Positions 10,167 through 19,634 of a stretch of DNA of 64,000 bases are shown here, piece by piece; position 1 is the stretch's first letter, and each line of letters begins with the position of its first letter. The notes beneath the pieces are model-generated. The model made no database searches. It was given only the letters and a program-made list of their open reading frames with translations, and was not told the origin of the DNA. The stretch is from an uncultured Roseovarius sp. (GTDB lineage: Bacteria > Pseudomonadota > Alphaproteobacteria > Rhodobacterales > Rhodobacteraceae): the NCBI GenBank assembly GCA_951812895.1, contig OX638333.1, positions 1,106,366 through 1,170,365 on the forward strand. Reading direction: 5' to 3'. The position numbers were made by a program, and so were the translations under genes.

Positions 10167-10619
10167 TCAAGGCTTTTTGGCACAAGTTTCTGTGTGAAGA
10201 ATTTCCAGAAGATTAAAATTGTCGCAAATCAGGTCTTTCAGGGTCAGTCCATCAAGGCTTTGGTAAAAAGCTTCAACAGCCGAAGCAAGCGCCAGCTGCA
10301 GCCGGCACGCACCAATCAGTGGGCAACTGTTATCGACATCGGCAAAGCATTCCCCTGCGGGTGATCGCTTCTCAACTTGCCGAAAAACTGTTCCGACCTG
10401 AATATCACGCGCCTCTTGCGCCAGGCGAATGCCGCCATGCCGACCACGTTGGGTGTAAAGATAGCCCAGCTGAGCCAGATTATTCACGACCTGCGCCAGA
10501 TGGCTTTCAGAGACATTGCAGCATTCTGCAATCTCCGTTTTGGTGGAAAGCTGGCCTTCATGTGCACCGCAATACATCAAAATGCGCATGGCGATATTTG
10601 TGCGTTTGGTGATCCGCAT
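10167..10619 (-). CDS. Rrf2-family regulator, NsrR-like
   Basis: A 150-residue winged-helix Rrf2 protein. The N-terminus MRITKRTNIAMRILMYC and the HTH with SESHLAQVVNNLAQLGYL are typical of NsrR, the nitric-oxide-sensing repressor. Three cysteines expected for an Fe-S cluster are present (Cys91, Cys99, Cys105, in ECFADVDNSCPLIGAC). The first spacing (8 residues) is longer than the 5 I recall for E. coli NsrR, so cluster type is open. It lies just upstream of the gcv leader on the same strand and divergent from the 10712 gene. No NO-detoxification gene is adjacent, so its targets are elsewhere or unknown. Confidence 0.82.
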   Translation of the reverse strand: MRITKRTNIAMRILMYCGAHEGQLSTKTEIAECCNVSESHLAQVVNNLAQLGYLYTQRGRHGGIRLAQEARDIQVGTVFRQVEKRSPAGECFADVDNSCPLIGACRLQLALASAVEAFYQSLDGLTLKDLICDNFNLLEILHTETCAKKP

Positions 10620-10711
10620 GGTAATCTTTGCCCGGTCTTGAACTTTGCCAATCCTGCCGCCAAAAAGATCGGCGTAATATGACCCAGATCAACAAAGTGC
10701 AAAAACAACAG

Positions 10712-11317
10712 ATGAATCCCGCATATTTCTTTGGTTACGGCAGCCTGGTGAACCGCGACACCCATGTATTCGGCGGGGCCTCTGCAGCAACACTAAAAGG
10801 CTGGCGGCGGGTCTGGCGACATACGATGCTTCGCCCGGTTGCATATTTGACAGTAGTACCCGACCCAGACAGCGAAATTGATGGTCTGATTGCACAGGTT
10901 CCGGATCAGGATTGGGCAGCACTGGACGAACGAGAGCGCGCTTATGACCGGGTTGGTGCAGCGCATCAGATCGCCCACCCACTAAGCTTTGATCCTGAAA
11001 TCGCGGTCTATACCATCCCCGAAGGTAAGCATGGTCACCCGACAGACGTGTATCCTGTTTTGCTCAGCTATGTTGATGTGGTGGTAGTGGGTTACCTGCG
11101 CGAATATGGAGAGGCAGGCGTTGCACGGTTTTTCCAGACAACCGATGGATGGGACGCCCCGATCATAGATGACCGCAGCGCACCGATTTATCCACGCCAT
11201 CAAAACCTAAGCGTGGACGAAACCATCTTTGTGGATGAAACACTAAAGGCTTATGACATAAAGATTATCACCCGCTCGGCATCGGCAGCGGCAAGCGCGC
11301 TGTGGCCCGATGCCTAA
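10712..11317 (+). CDS. Gamma-glutamylcyclotransferase-like protein
   Basis: A 201-residue protein with the gamma-glutamylcyclotransferase/AIG2 fold signature at its start: YFFGYGSLVN, the phosphate-like substrate loop. LKGWRRVWRH and the later VVVGYLREYGEAGV fit family members that cleave gamma-glutamyl groups, but the substrate is not readable. The start at 10712 matches the usual family N-terminus; an ATG at 10679 would add eleven polar residues and neither has a clear ribosome site. Divergent from the NsrR-like gene, convergent with gltX. Confidence 0.75.
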   Translation: MNPAYFFGYGSLVNRDTHVFGGASAATLKGWRRVWRHTMLRPVAYLTVVPDPDSEIDGLIAQVPDQDWAALDERERAYDRVGAAHQIAHPLSFDPEIAVYTIPEGKHGHPTDVYPVLLSYVDVVVVGYLREYGEAGVARFFQTTDGWDAPIIDDRSAPIYPRHQNLSVDETIFVDETLKAYDIKIITRSASAAASALWPDA

Positions 11318-11323
11318 GCAATT

Positions 11324-11351
11324 GCAAACCCGCCCGGCGAGGTGGGCTTGC
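11324..11351. terminator. Hairpin between convergent genes
   Basis: An inverted repeat GCAAACCCGCC ... GGTGGGCTTGC (about 10 pairs, one mismatch, 6-base loop) fills the space between the stop of the cyclotransferase-like gene and the end of gltX. Placement suits a shared bidirectional terminator; the flanking T-runs are short. Confidence 0.55.
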
Positions 11352-11355
11352 GTCC

Positions 11356-12681
11356 TTATTCTTTCGCCTTGATCACCTGCAGCAACGGCAAAAGCTGCGC
11401 CATATCCGGCCCATGGCTTTGCCCTGTCAGCGCCTTACGCAACGGCATGAACAGCCCCCTGCCCTTGCGCCCGGTCGCCTGTTTGACTGCGGCAGTCCAG
11501 GTGCCCCAGCTGTCGCTGTCATGGGGGCCTTCTGGCAAAAGCGTCATGGCTTGCGCCGCGAATTCTGCATCCTCTGCATCGATCACCGGATCGGCCCCAT
11601 CCCGCAACAGGGTCCACCATTCGGAAAGATCACCCAGCGTAGTAATGTTCTCTCGCATGACAGCCCAGAACCCGGGTGCCAGATCATCTGGCACGCCAAG
11701 CTCTGAAATCCGGTCCTTCACTGCAGAGAAATCCAAACCCAACAGATATTTAGCGGTCAGAGGGAACAAATCTTCGACATCAAACTTTGTAGGGGCAGAC
11801 CCGAAATGCGTGATATCAAACCCTTCAATCAGCTCCGCCATTTCAGTCTGCAACTCAACCGGATCAGAGGAACCAAGCCGCGCCAGAAGGCTAAGAAGTG
11901 CGGCAGGCTCAATGCCTTGCGTGCGAAGATCACGCAAGGACAAGGTGCCAAGGCGTTTCGACAGCGACTCCCCCTGCGGGCCCGTCAGCAACGAATGATG
12001 GGCAAATTCCGGAACCGTACCGCCAAGCGCCTGTATGATCTGGATCTGGGTTGCGGTGTTGGTCACATGATCCGATCCGCGCACAACATGCGTCACGCCC
12101 ATTTCCGTGTCATCCACAACCGACGCCAAGGTATACAGCACCTGCCCGTCACCACGGATCAGAACCGGATCGCTGACACTGGCTGCATCAATAGAGATGT
12201 CGCCGAGTATCCCATCCGTCCATTCGATCCGCTCCTGATCAAGTTTGAACCGCCAGACGCCATCGCCACGTTCGGCCCGCAGGTGGTCTTTTTCCTCTTC
12301 AGAAAGAGCCAGCGCCGCACGGTCATAGACCGGTGGGTTGCCCATGTTCAAAAGCTTCTTTCGCTTCAGGTCAAGTTCGGTAGGTGTTTCAAAAGCCTCA
12401 TAAAAACGACCCATTCCACGAAGCTTCTCTGCCGCTTCAGCATACCGGTCGAGGCGTTGCGACTGGCGTTCCACCCGGTCCCAGTGCAGGCCCAGCCATT
12501 CCAGATCCTGTTTCAAGGCATCAACATATTCTTCTTTCGACCGCTCAGGATCAGTGTCGTCGATCCGCAGTATGAAAGTGCCCCCGGTTTTGCGCGCGAT
12601 GAGGTAATTCATCAGCGCGGTACGCAGGTTTCCCACATGGATATATCCGGTGGGGGACGGGGCGAAACGGGTGGTGGTCAT
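11356..12681 (-). CDS. gltX: Glutamyl-tRNA synthetase
   Basis: A 441-residue class I synthetase that charges tRNA with glutamate. The HIGH-type motif is HVGN (residues 15-18, in APSPTGYIHVGN), the zinc-free catalytic core follows, and the second signature is ESLSKRLG. The C-terminal helical anticodon-binding domain is present to the end. An AGGAG lies seven bases before the ATG at 12681. Alphaproteobacteria often carry two gltX genes; this shorter type resembles the GltX2 kind, and whether it charges tRNA-Glu or mischarges tRNA-Gln cannot be told here. Confidence 0.93.
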   Translation of the reverse strand: MTTTRFAPSPTGYIHVGNLRTALMNYLIARKTGGTFILRIDDTDPERSKEEYVDALKQDLEWLGLHWDRVERQSQRLDRYAEAAEKLRGMGRFYEAFETPTELDLKRKKLLNMGNPPVYDRAALALSEEEKDHLRAERGDGVWRFKLDQERIEWTDGILGDISIDAASVSDPVLIRGDGQVLYTLASVVDDTEMGVTHVVRGSDHVTNTATQIQIIQALGGTVPEFAHHSLLTGPQGESLSKRLGTLSLRDLRTQGIEPAALLSLLARLGSSDPVELQTEMAELIEGFDITHFGSAPTKFDVEDLFPLTAKYLLGLDFSAVKDRISELGVPDDLAPGFWAVMRENITTLGDLSEWWTLLRDGADPVIDAEDAEFAAQAMTLLPEGPHDSDSWGTWTAAVKQATGRKGRGLFMPLRKALTGQSHGPDMAQLLPLLQVIKAKE

Positions 12682-12755
12682 GATGTAGCTCCTGTTCGCT
12701 GCGGGCTTTGTCACAGGCGGGCGGGATTGTCCAGAATTGACCTTGTTTATCGGGC

Positions 12756-13184
12756 TTACGCGGGGTGGACGGTCCAGATTTTGTCGAGGTCGGCAAGGCC
12801 GGTACGGATCAGTTCGGCCAGTACTTCAACATCGATATCATCGAGCTTGTTCACATACAGACAGGATCGGCCCAGTTTATGTTTACCCAGTCGGTTCATG
12901 ATGGCGCTGTAGTTCTGATATCCCGGCATGATGTAGATCGAGAGAGCAGATTTACGCGGAGAGAACCCGGTGGCCAGAAAATCACCTTCGCGGCCCGATT
13001 TGTAGACATAGTGATAGCGCCCGTAGCCGATAATGGATGGCCCCCACATCACAGGTTCAAACCCCGTAACAGTTTGAAATAACTTCAACAAAACACCAGA
13101 ATCTTGCTTTCTTCTCGCGGGTTCAACCGTGTCGATGAAACCTTGGGGAGATAATTTGGTTGGCTGGGTTTTATTGGCGGCCAT
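12756..13184 (-). CDS. DUF1801 domain protein
   Basis: A 142-residue cytosolic protein of the DUF1801 (YdhG/YjbR-like fold) family; the stretch FEPVMWGPSIIGYGRYHYVYKSGREGD and the later YIMPGYQNY, KLGRSCLYVNKLDDID are characteristic. Biochemical role unknown. The start at 13184 has AGAGGA six bases upstream; an upstream in-frame ATG at 13205 lies before that site. It stands alone between gltX and the divergent metallo-hydrolase. Confidence 0.8.
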   Translation of the reverse strand: MAANKTQPTKLSPQGFIDTVEPARRKQDSGVLLKLFQTVTGFEPVMWGPSIIGYGRYHYVYKSGREGDFLATGFSPRKSALSIYIMPGYQNYSAIMNRLGKHKLGRSCLYVNKLDDIDVEVLAELIRTGLADLDKIWTVHPA

Positions 13185-13276
13185 GACATCCTCTTTTACA
13201 TTCACAATACGGTGAGACAGCGGCTGTTGTCATCTTTGGGTGTTATAGAGATGTCGACGAACTCAGGAGGACCATG

Positions 13277-14194
13277 ATGACCCGCACTCTTTCCCGCCGC
13301 TCGCTTTTAACCGCTGCAGCAGCCGCACCTTTGGCTGCCGCGACATCACCAGTATTTGCTGGCGCACCGATGATGGGCGCGGCGACGACACCGTTTAATC
13401 GCTTTAAATTAGGGGATTACGAAGTCACAACCCTTTTGGCGGCGAGCCGCGTCGTAGGTGATCCGCATCAGATATTTGGACTGAATGTAAGCGAGGCAGA
13501 ATTTGCGGCAGTATCAGTTAGTGCCAACATACCGACAAACGAAGCGCAGTTTTTCTTTACACCCACAGTGGTGAATACCGGCAGTGAATTGGTTTTGTTT
13601 GATACCGGGTTGAACGGTGAGGGTATAAAGGCCGCTTTAATGTCAGCAGGTTACACTGCGGATCAGGTGGATATCGTGGTACTGACCCATATGCATCCGG
13701 ATCATATTGGGGGGATGGTAAATGGGGGCAAACCGACATTCGGGAATGCGCAATATGTCACCGGACGTGTAGAGTTTGATGCATGGGCAGCGGCGGAAAA
13801 TGCCGGATTCAACAGTAATGTCCGGCCCTTTGCCGAACAGACGACAATGCTCGAAAATGGCGGCTCGGTCGCCTCTGGCATAACCGCCATATCTGCATTT
13901 GGGCATACCCCGGGGCACATGGTTTACCGGATTGAAAGTGCAGAGAAGCAATTGATTATAGGTGCTGATTTCGCCAATCACTATGTCTGGTCACTGGCCC
14001 ATCCGGACTGGGAAGTACGGTTTGACATGGACAAGGAAGCTGCCGCAAAGACACGCCGAAAGCTGCTGGATATGATGGCGACAGACCGGTTGCCGTTCAT
14101 TGGATATCACATGCCCTGGCCTGCGGTCGGGTATGTGGAAACTGCGGGTGACGGGTTCAGATACGTTCCGGCCAGTTACCAGATGCTGCTGTAG
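13277..14194 (+). CDS. Tat-exported metallo-beta-lactamase-fold hydrolase
   Basis: A 305-residue MBL-fold enzyme. The N-terminus carries a twin-arginine signal (TLSRRSLLTAAAAAPLAA, cut near AGA about residue 29), so it folds before export to the periplasm. Metal ligands are in THMHPDHIGG (residues about 138-145), a later His in AFGHTPGHM, an Asp in IIGADFANHY and a C-terminal His in IGYHMPW. This layout is that of the AHL-lactonase/glyoxalase-II-like MBL branch; the substrate is unknown. Two adjacent ATGs (13274, 13277) follow AGGAGG; the second has better spacing. Confidence 0.85.
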   Translation: MTRTLSRRSLLTAAAAAPLAAATSPVFAGAPMMGAATTPFNRFKLGDYEVTTLLAASRVVGDPHQIFGLNVSEAEFAAVSVSANIPTNEAQFFFTPTVVNTGSELVLFDTGLNGEGIKAALMSAGYTADQVDIVVLTHMHPDHIGGMVNGGKPTFGNAQYVTGRVEFDAWAAAENAGFNSNVRPFAEQTTMLENGGSVASGITAISAFGHTPGHMVYRIESAEKQLIIGADFANHYVWSLAHPDWEVRFDMDKEAAAKTRRKLLDMMATDRLPFIGYHMPWPAVGYVETAGDGFRYVPASYQMLL

Positions 14195-14463
14195 ACAAAC
14201 CCGGATTTGAGCGGGCGAAAGGGGTTTGACAACGGCTTTCAGCCGCTGTTTCGCGCAATGGCATTGTTCAATTTCCGGCGACTGGCTTTTCGCACAGATT
14301 GCGAAAACGAAGTTGTAAAAGCCGATCAAAATCCAAGCGATCAGGCAAGGTGAACAAATCTTTGTCTGTCGTCCTTTAGCATTCACCTCCGGAAAGTTCT
14401 GGTCTACCCATTGGGACATAGCACCCGCATCGTCCAAACACTGCCAGAACGGGAGATTGATCA

Positions 14464-15885
14464 ATGACAACCTCAGACACCGAGCTTTGCTACCTGTCTG
14501 CCACCGAAGTTCTTGCACGCTTTAAAGCGCGGAGCCTGTCGCCCGTTGAATATCTGAACGCCTTGATCGCCCGTGCAGAGGCGACCGAGCCAAAGATCAA
14601 TGCCTTCTGTGCCATCCATTTTGACAAGGCCATGGGCTGGGCCAAACAGGCAGAGGCCAGATATGCCAGCCAACCGGATGATCTGCGCCCCCTGGAAGGG
14701 TTGCCTATCGCGATCAAAGGCAACAAAGGATTGGCGGGGGAAATCGTGACCAACGGGTCGCTCTATTTCAAAGACAATGTCAGCACACAAACCCATTATT
14801 CCGTACAACGCCTGTTTGATGCAGGGGCATATTATCATGCCCAGACCACAACCCCGGAATTTTGCGGGGCGGGCACGACGGATTCGCGCATTCACGGGAC
14901 AACCCGCACACCATGGGGATTGGACTATACTTCTGGCGGTTCGTCGGGCGGCGCCGGCGCGTCATTGGCGGCAGGGTCATCGCCACTGGCAACAGGGTCG
15001 GATATCGGTGGGTCAATCCGCATTCCCGCGGCGTGCTGTGGGGTTGTGGGGTATAAACCACCCCATGGCCGCAACCCCACCGCATCTTATGACATGTACA
15101 ACGCAACCGGACCGATGGGGCGGACTGTTGCCGATGTCGCGCTGATGCAGAATGTTATGTGCGGCCCGCATCCACACCTGAATGCATCATTGCGGCCCCG
15201 GTATGAGCTGCCAATGGCCCATGAAGGGCTGGAAGGGTTGAAAATCGGCTGGTCGATGGACCTGAATTTCTTTGAGATTGATGAACACGTCCGCAAAAAC
15301 ACCCTCAAAACGCTGGAGGTTCTGTCCGATCTTGGCGCCGAACTGGTCGAGGTCAACCCCGGTTGGAACGACCGGTTTGAAAGAGCCGTCGTCGTCTATC
15401 TGGATCATCTGTTCGGCGGGGCCATGGCGGAAACCGTAGCGACCGACCCAACGCTGGCCTCGAACTGGGGCACGTATTTTGCCGAACAAAGCGGCACCAC
15501 CACCAGCCTCGATTTCGTTCAAAGCTATCGCGCACAGGAAGAATTTGGACAAACATTCGGGGACATCGTGGAAGAGTGTTATGCCTTTATCTGCCCCACC
15601 CTTGGGTCGCATGAAGTGGCCGCAGATATTGGCCCGCATGATCTGGTTCATATCAACGCTAAAGCTGTGGATTCCCTTTATGGCTGGGTCCTGACGCACC
15701 CGTTCAACATGCTGGGCCGGTGCCCGGTGTTGAGCGTGCCGTCGGGCATCGGTGAGAATGGGTTGCCCACCGGCATACAAATCGTTGCCCGTCACCTGGA
15801 TGACGAACGGGTGTTCCGTGTTGGACAAGCGTTGGAAGACGCCCAGCCCTGGCTGAACTCTCCGGAAAATCGCCCAACTATCTGA
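14464..15885 (+). CDS. Amidase-signature family amidase
   Basis: A 473-residue amidase with the complete Ser-cisSer-Lys triad: Lys85 in PIAIKGNKG, cis-Ser160 in TSGGSSGG and the nucleophile Ser184 in [11 protein letters not shown]. Members hydrolyse carboxamides, and no GatB or GatC lies beside it, so it is a stand-alone amidase rather than a tRNA amidotransferase subunit. A short GGGAG precedes the ATG. It follows the metallo-hydrolase after 269 bases and is convergent with nadE. Substrate not predictable. Confidence 0.88.
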   Translation: MTTSDTELCYLSATEVLARFKARSLSPVEYLNALIARAEATEPKINAFCAIHFDKAMGWAKQAEARYASQPDDLRPLEGLPIAIKGNKGLAGEIVTNGSLYFKDNVSTQTHYSVQRLFDAGAYYHAQTTTPEFCGAGTTDSRIHGTTRTPWGLDYTSGGSSGGAGASLAAGSSPLATGSDIGGSIRIPAACCGVVGYKPPHGRNPTASYDMYNATGPMGRTVADVALMQNVMCGPHPHLNASLRPRYELPMAHEGLEGLKIGWSMDLNFFEIDEHVRKNTLKTLEVLSDLGAELVEVNPGWNDRFERAVVVYLDHLFGGAMAETVATDPTLASNWGTYFAEQSGTTTSLDFVQSYRAQEEFGQTFGDIVEECYAFICPTLGSHEVAADIGPHDLVHINAKAVDSLYGWVLTHPFNMLGRCPVLSVPSGIGENGLPTGIQIVARHLDDERVFRVGQALEDAQPWLNSPENRPTI

Positions 15886-15965
15886 AGAGTAAAGATTGGC
15901 CTGTTTAAACATTCCAGTGCCAAAGGCGACAGTGGCCCTACCCGAGCTAACTCTACTTCGGCTGT

Positions 15966-17624
15966 CTACCCGTCATCCCGCCAGCGGTTCACGATCGGAT
16001 AGCGGCGATCGAGCCAGAAGGCCTTTTTAGACAGCCGTGTACCGGGGGCGGACTGGAACCGCTTGTATTCGGAAATGTAGAGCAGGTGTTCCACGCGTTT
16101 GGCATCTTCACGCGTGAAGCCTGCGGCGATGCAATCGGTGATCGAGCCGTCCTGATCCACAAGGATTTCAAGAATACCGTCCAGCACCGGGTAGTCGGGC
16201 AGTGAATCGCTGTCCTTTTGGTCCGGGCGCAGTTCGGCGCTTGGTGGTTTCTGGATCACGTTGGGGGGGATAACTTCTCCATTGGGTCCCATCATCCAGC
16301 CGCGGTGATTGGCATTGCGCCAGCGGCAGATGTCGAACACCCGGGTTTTGTACATGTCCTTGATCGGATTATAACCACCCGCCATATCGCCATAGATCGT
16401 GGCATAGCCCACTGCGACCTCTGACTTGTTGCCGGTGGTCAGGAGCATTTCGCCGAACTTGTTCGACAGCGCCATAAGCAGCAGACCGCGCAGGCGGGAT
16501 TGGATGTTTTCCTCGGTCAGGCCCGGTTCGGTACCTTCGAACAGCGGCGCAAGCGTGTTGGTGATTGCTCCGCGGCCCTCTGAAATGGGTACAAAGTCGT
16601 ACCGGCAGCCAAGATTTTCTGCCACGGCCTTGGCATCATCCAACGAAGATTGAGAGGTGTATTCCGAAGGGAGCATAACGCTGCGCACGTTCTCTGGCCC
16701 AAGCGCATCGACGGCGATGGTCGCAACGATTGCGCTGTCAATGCCACCAGAAAGGCCAAGCAGCACCTTTTTGAAGCCAGTCTTGGCCATGTAGTCGCGC
16801 AGCGAGAGGACCATCGCGTGATAGTCCTGTTCAAAGGCATCCGGCAGATGTGCAAGCTCGCCGGGCTGTGCACGCCAGCCCTCTGAGGTGCGGACCATAT
16901 CGAGATGGGCAATCGCCTCTTCCATCACCGGCATTTGCAGGGCCAGTTCGCCGCCGGGGTTCAGAACAAAGGTACCGCCGTCAAAAACCTGATCATCCTG
17001 CCCGCCCACCAGATTGAGGTAGATCAGCGGCAGGCCGGTTTCGATGACGCGGGCAACCATCAGGTTCTGCCGCACCTCCATCTTGTTGCGGTAATAGGGC
17101 GAGCCATTGGGAACCAGCAGGAATTCGGCCCCGGTTTCGGCCAGTGTTTCGGGCACGTCGGTGTGCCAGCTGTCTTCGCAAATGGGTGAGCCGACACGCA
17201 CATCATCCACCACATAAGGGCCGCCAAGGGGCCCAACATCGTAAATCCGCACCTCGTCGAACACGGTCTCATTCGGCAGGTTATGTTTCAGGACACGGGC
17301 CGTGATGCGGCCGCCTTTGAGGATGTAATAGGCGTTATAAAGCCCCTCACCCTCGACCCCCGGTCCGCCAATGGCCAGTGCCGGACCGTCTGCGCAGTCA
17401 AGTGCCAGTTGTTCCAGTGTTGCGATTGCCGCCTTGTAAAAGGCTGGTTTCATCACCAGATCCTGGGTGTTGTAGCCGGTGATGAACATTTCCGGCAGTG
17501 TTACCAGATTGGCATCAGCATCGCGCCCCGCCTCCCACGCGGACCGGGCCAGTGCTGCATTGCCGTCCAGGTCACCCACGGTGGGGTTAAGCTGGGCCAG
17601 AGTCAGGCGGAATTTGTCAGACAT
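15966..17624 (-). CDS. nadE: Glutamine-dependent NAD+ synthetase
   Basis: A 552-residue two-domain enzyme that amidates nicotinic acid adenine dinucleotide, the last step of NAD synthesis. The N-terminal nitrilase-like glutaminase domain has its Glu45-Lys113-Cys149 triad (TLPEMF, LKHNLPNE, GSPICEDSW). The C-terminal synthetase has the PPi loop LSGGIDSA at about 291-298 and the KSEVAVGYATIYGDMAGGYNPIKD region. It stands alone on the minus strand; its upstream region carries two large dyads (17696-17800). Confidence 0.96.
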   Translation of the reverse strand: MSDKFRLTLAQLNPTVGDLDGNAALARSAWEAGRDADANLVTLPEMFITGYNTQDLVMKPAFYKAAIATLEQLALDCADGPALAIGGPGVEGEGLYNAYYILKGGRITARVLKHNLPNETVFDEVRIYDVGPLGGPYVVDDVRVGSPICEDSWHTDVPETLAETGAEFLLVPNGSPYYRNKMEVRQNLMVARVIETGLPLIYLNLVGGQDDQVFDGGTFVLNPGGELALQMPVMEEAIAHLDMVRTSEGWRAQPGELAHLPDAFEQDYHAMVLSLRDYMAKTGFKKVLLGLSGGIDSAIVATIAVDALGPENVRSVMLPSEYTSQSSLDDAKAVAENLGCRYDFVPISEGRGAITNTLAPLFEGTEPGLTEENIQSRLRGLLLMALSNKFGEMLLTTGNKSEVAVGYATIYGDMAGGYNPIKDMYKTRVFDICRWRNANHRGWMMGPNGEVIPPNVIQKPPSAELRPDQKDSDSLPDYPVLDGILEILVDQDGSITDCIAAGFTREDAKRVEHLLYISEYKRFQSAPGTRLSKKAFWLDRRYPIVNRWRDDG

Positions 17625-17695
17625 ATCTCGGGTCTTTTGCCATTCTTTTTCGCCTGATACCCCAGAACGAAAAGCAAGGGAAAGCTGATTTAAAG

Positions 17696-17734
17696 CGTTT
17701 TGAATTAATCCTGCGACAGGAATAAGTCAAAACG
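17696..17734. repeat. Imperfect dyad upstream of nadE
   Basis: An 8-bp perfect outer arm (CGTTTTGA / TCAAAACG) encloses an inner CCTG-cga-CAGG hairpin and nearly matching middle segments, giving an almost continuous 39-base palindrome in the divergent nadE/MORN promoter region. It could be an operator, a terminator-like RNA hairpin or a dispersed intergenic repeat; the sequence alone does not decide. Confidence 0.6.
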
Positions 17735-17758
17735 TTACGCACCATAGGCGCGTTGCAC

Positions 17759-17800
17759 GCGTTTCGCAAAACGGACTGATTCAGGTTTTTTGCGAAACGC
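17759..17800. repeat. Perfect 13-bp-arm dyad before MORN gene
   Basis: GCGTTTCGCAAAA and its exact complement TTTTGCGAAACGC are separated by 16 bases. Transcribed rightward it ends ...ACGCTTTT, a terminator-like shape. It lies 25 bases from the previous dyad and 100 bases ahead of the MORN gene. Confidence 0.65.
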
Positions 17801-17899
17801 TTTTAGGAAAACACGTTGTCAGCCCGGCACGGGTCCATTAGATTTCTGTAAACCTGTGGGGGAGTAGCAGGTTACGGCAATAGGGCGGGAATGGACGTA

Positions 17900-19330
17900 A
17901 TGCTGATCAAAACCATCATTTTCACGACTGCATTCGGCCTTGCCGGGGCGGCGCTGGCACAGTCTGGCGACGTGCAGACCAAGCAATACGATGATGGCGG
18001 AATTTATCAGGGCACCTTCCAGAACGGCCTGCAGCACGGGACCGGCACCTATACGCTGCCCAACGGCTATGAATATGTGGGCGACTGGGTCGAAGGTGAA
18101 ATCCGGGGCAACGGCGTTGCGCGATTCCCCAACGGATCGGTCTATGAAGGTGAATTCGCCAAGGGCAAGCCGAGCGGCGTCGGTAAGATCGTCTTTTCCG
18201 ATGGCGGCACCTACGAAGGCAGCTGGGAAGATGGCAAAATCACCGGTCAGGGCATGGCAATCTATGCCAATGGCGTGCGCTACGAGGGCAGTTTTCGCAA
18301 TGCGATGCATCATGGCCGTGGCCGGATGGAAAGCCCGGGGGGCTATGTCTATGACGGTGACTGGATCAATGGCGTAAAGGAAGGGATGGCCAACATCACC
18401 TATCCCGATGGTGCGGTCTATGATGGCGAAGTCCGACGCGGTGCCCGTGAGGGCGAAGGTACGCTGCGCATGCCGGGTGGGCTGATCTATGCCGGGCGCT
18501 GGACCGACGGCCAGATCGACGGCAAGGGCAAGCTGACCCAGCCCAATGGTGATGTGTACGAGGGGGACCTGGTCAGCGGCCGGCGCGAAGGCACCGGCAA
18601 AGTCATCTACAACAATGGTGATGTTTACCAGGGAAGTTTCTCAGACGACCGTCGTCACGGACAGGGCGTTTTCACCGGCACCGATGGCTACCGCTATGAA
18701 GGTGGTTGGGTGGCTGGCAAAATTTCGGGGACAGGTCAGGTGATTTATCCCGACGGCTCGATCTATGACGGTGAGTTCCGCGATGATCTGGCCAATGGTC
18801 AGGGCAGAATTGTCTACCCTGACGGGTCAACCTACGAAGGTGAATGGAACGGCGGGATCATCGATGGGATCGGCAGAGCGACCTATCCCAATGGTCTGGT
18901 CTATGAAGGTGAGTTCCTGAACGCCCGCAACCATGGTCACGGCGTGATGACCTATGCTGATGGCTATCGCTATGAAGGCATGTGGCAGGATGGACAGCGT
19001 CATGGCGAAGGAACCGCCATCTATCCCGATGGCACGGTTTATACCGGGCAGTTCGCCGAAGGACAGCGCGACGGCACCGGAGAGATCGTGATGCCGGACG
19101 GGTTCCGCTATGCCGGGGCCTGGGAAAAGGGCGAGATTTCCGGACAAGGCGTGGCCACCTATACCAATGGTGACATTTACGAGGGTACCTTTCTGCGCGG
19201 CAAACGGCAGGGTCAGGGCACGATGCGTTACGCCACCGGGGAAGAGGCCAGCGGCAAATGGCAGGATGGCGCATTGGCCGAAAGTGATCAGGCGGATGCC
19301 GGTGCTGCAGAAGAAACTCAAAGCGAATAG
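17900..19330 (+). CDS. Exported MORN-repeat protein
   Basis: A 476-residue protein made of a signal peptide (MLIKTIIFTTAFGLAGAALA, cleaved before Gln) and about 18 consecutive 23-residue MORN units plus a degenerate nineteenth, ending in an acidic tail. Each unit has the pattern Y-x-G-x-[WF]-x5-G-x-G. Units alternate between a W type (YEGxW, then I-x-G) and an F type (YxGxF, then R-x-H/E-G). MORN arrays form extended beta-hairpin solenoids that bind lipids or proteins; in the periplasm this one is probably an envelope scaffold, by inference. The ATG at 17900 is preferred over 17891, which puts an acidic residue in the signal peptide and lies too close to the G-rich site. Confidence 0.87.
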   Translation: MLIKTIIFTTAFGLAGAALAQSGDVQTKQYDDGGIYQGTFQNGLQHGTGTYTLPNGYEYVGDWVEGEIRGNGVARFPNGSVYEGEFAKGKPSGVGKIVFSDGGTYEGSWEDGKITGQGMAIYANGVRYEGSFRNAMHHGRGRMESPGGYVYDGDWINGVKEGMANITYPDGAVYDGEVRRGAREGEGTLRMPGGLIYAGRWTDGQIDGKGKLTQPNGDVYEGDLVSGRREGTGKVIYNNGDVYQGSFSDDRRHGQGVFTGTDGYRYEGGWVAGKISGTGQVIYPDGSIYDGEFRDDLANGQGRIVYPDGSTYEGEWNGGIIDGIGRATYPNGLVYEGEFLNARNHGHGVMTYADGYRYEGMWQDGQRHGEGTAIYPDGTVYTGQFAEGQRDGTGEIVMPDGFRYAGAWEKGEISGQGVATYTNGDIYEGTFLRGKRQGQGTMRYATGEEASGKWQDGALAESDQADAGAAEETQSE

Positions 19331-19634
19331 GTTTTGCAGGTCCAACATACCAACGCAAGCCAGTTGCTCCGATAAGTCGACCTGATGCTGAGTCGATCAT
19401 CGCCTTTGATTCAGCGCATGGAGATATATTTGAATATCAGCGGAAGACCCGCTGAGCACATTTCAGAATACGTGACACATCAATTCAGACTGAGATGGTA
19501 TGACCCACTGCCAGGGATTTGAATCGGAACCTCCTATTTTGTGCAAGAGGCCCCGGCTCTAAAGTCGGGGCGTGTGGTGCTGTGTAAGCCCTTAAATACT
19601 CTGATCAGGTATTCAGGGTTCTAGCCGCTGCGCC
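19331..19634. other. Intergenic region with one hairpin
   Basis: 304 bases between the MORN gene and the convergent ddaH. No supported gene. One GC-rich hairpin (GCCCCG / CGGGGC, 19550-19571, 10-base loop) could be a late terminator. A tRNA-like look on the minus strand does not survive checking. Confidence 0.5.

Noticed and set aside
13991-14518. 175-codon minus-strand open frame
   Set aside because: Most of it is antisense to the metallo-hydrolase and amidase genes, with no ribosome site and no domain.
17900-19330. CRISPR-like or DNA tandem repeat
   Set aside because: The periodicity is protein-level MORN repeats with diverged DNA, not exact direct repeats with spacers.
19490-19580. tRNA-like sequence on the minus strand (TTCAAAT loop, TTTAGAG loop)
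   Set aside because: The T-stem does not pair (TCCGA against CCCTG), no matching acceptor strand exists, and no D-arm is present.
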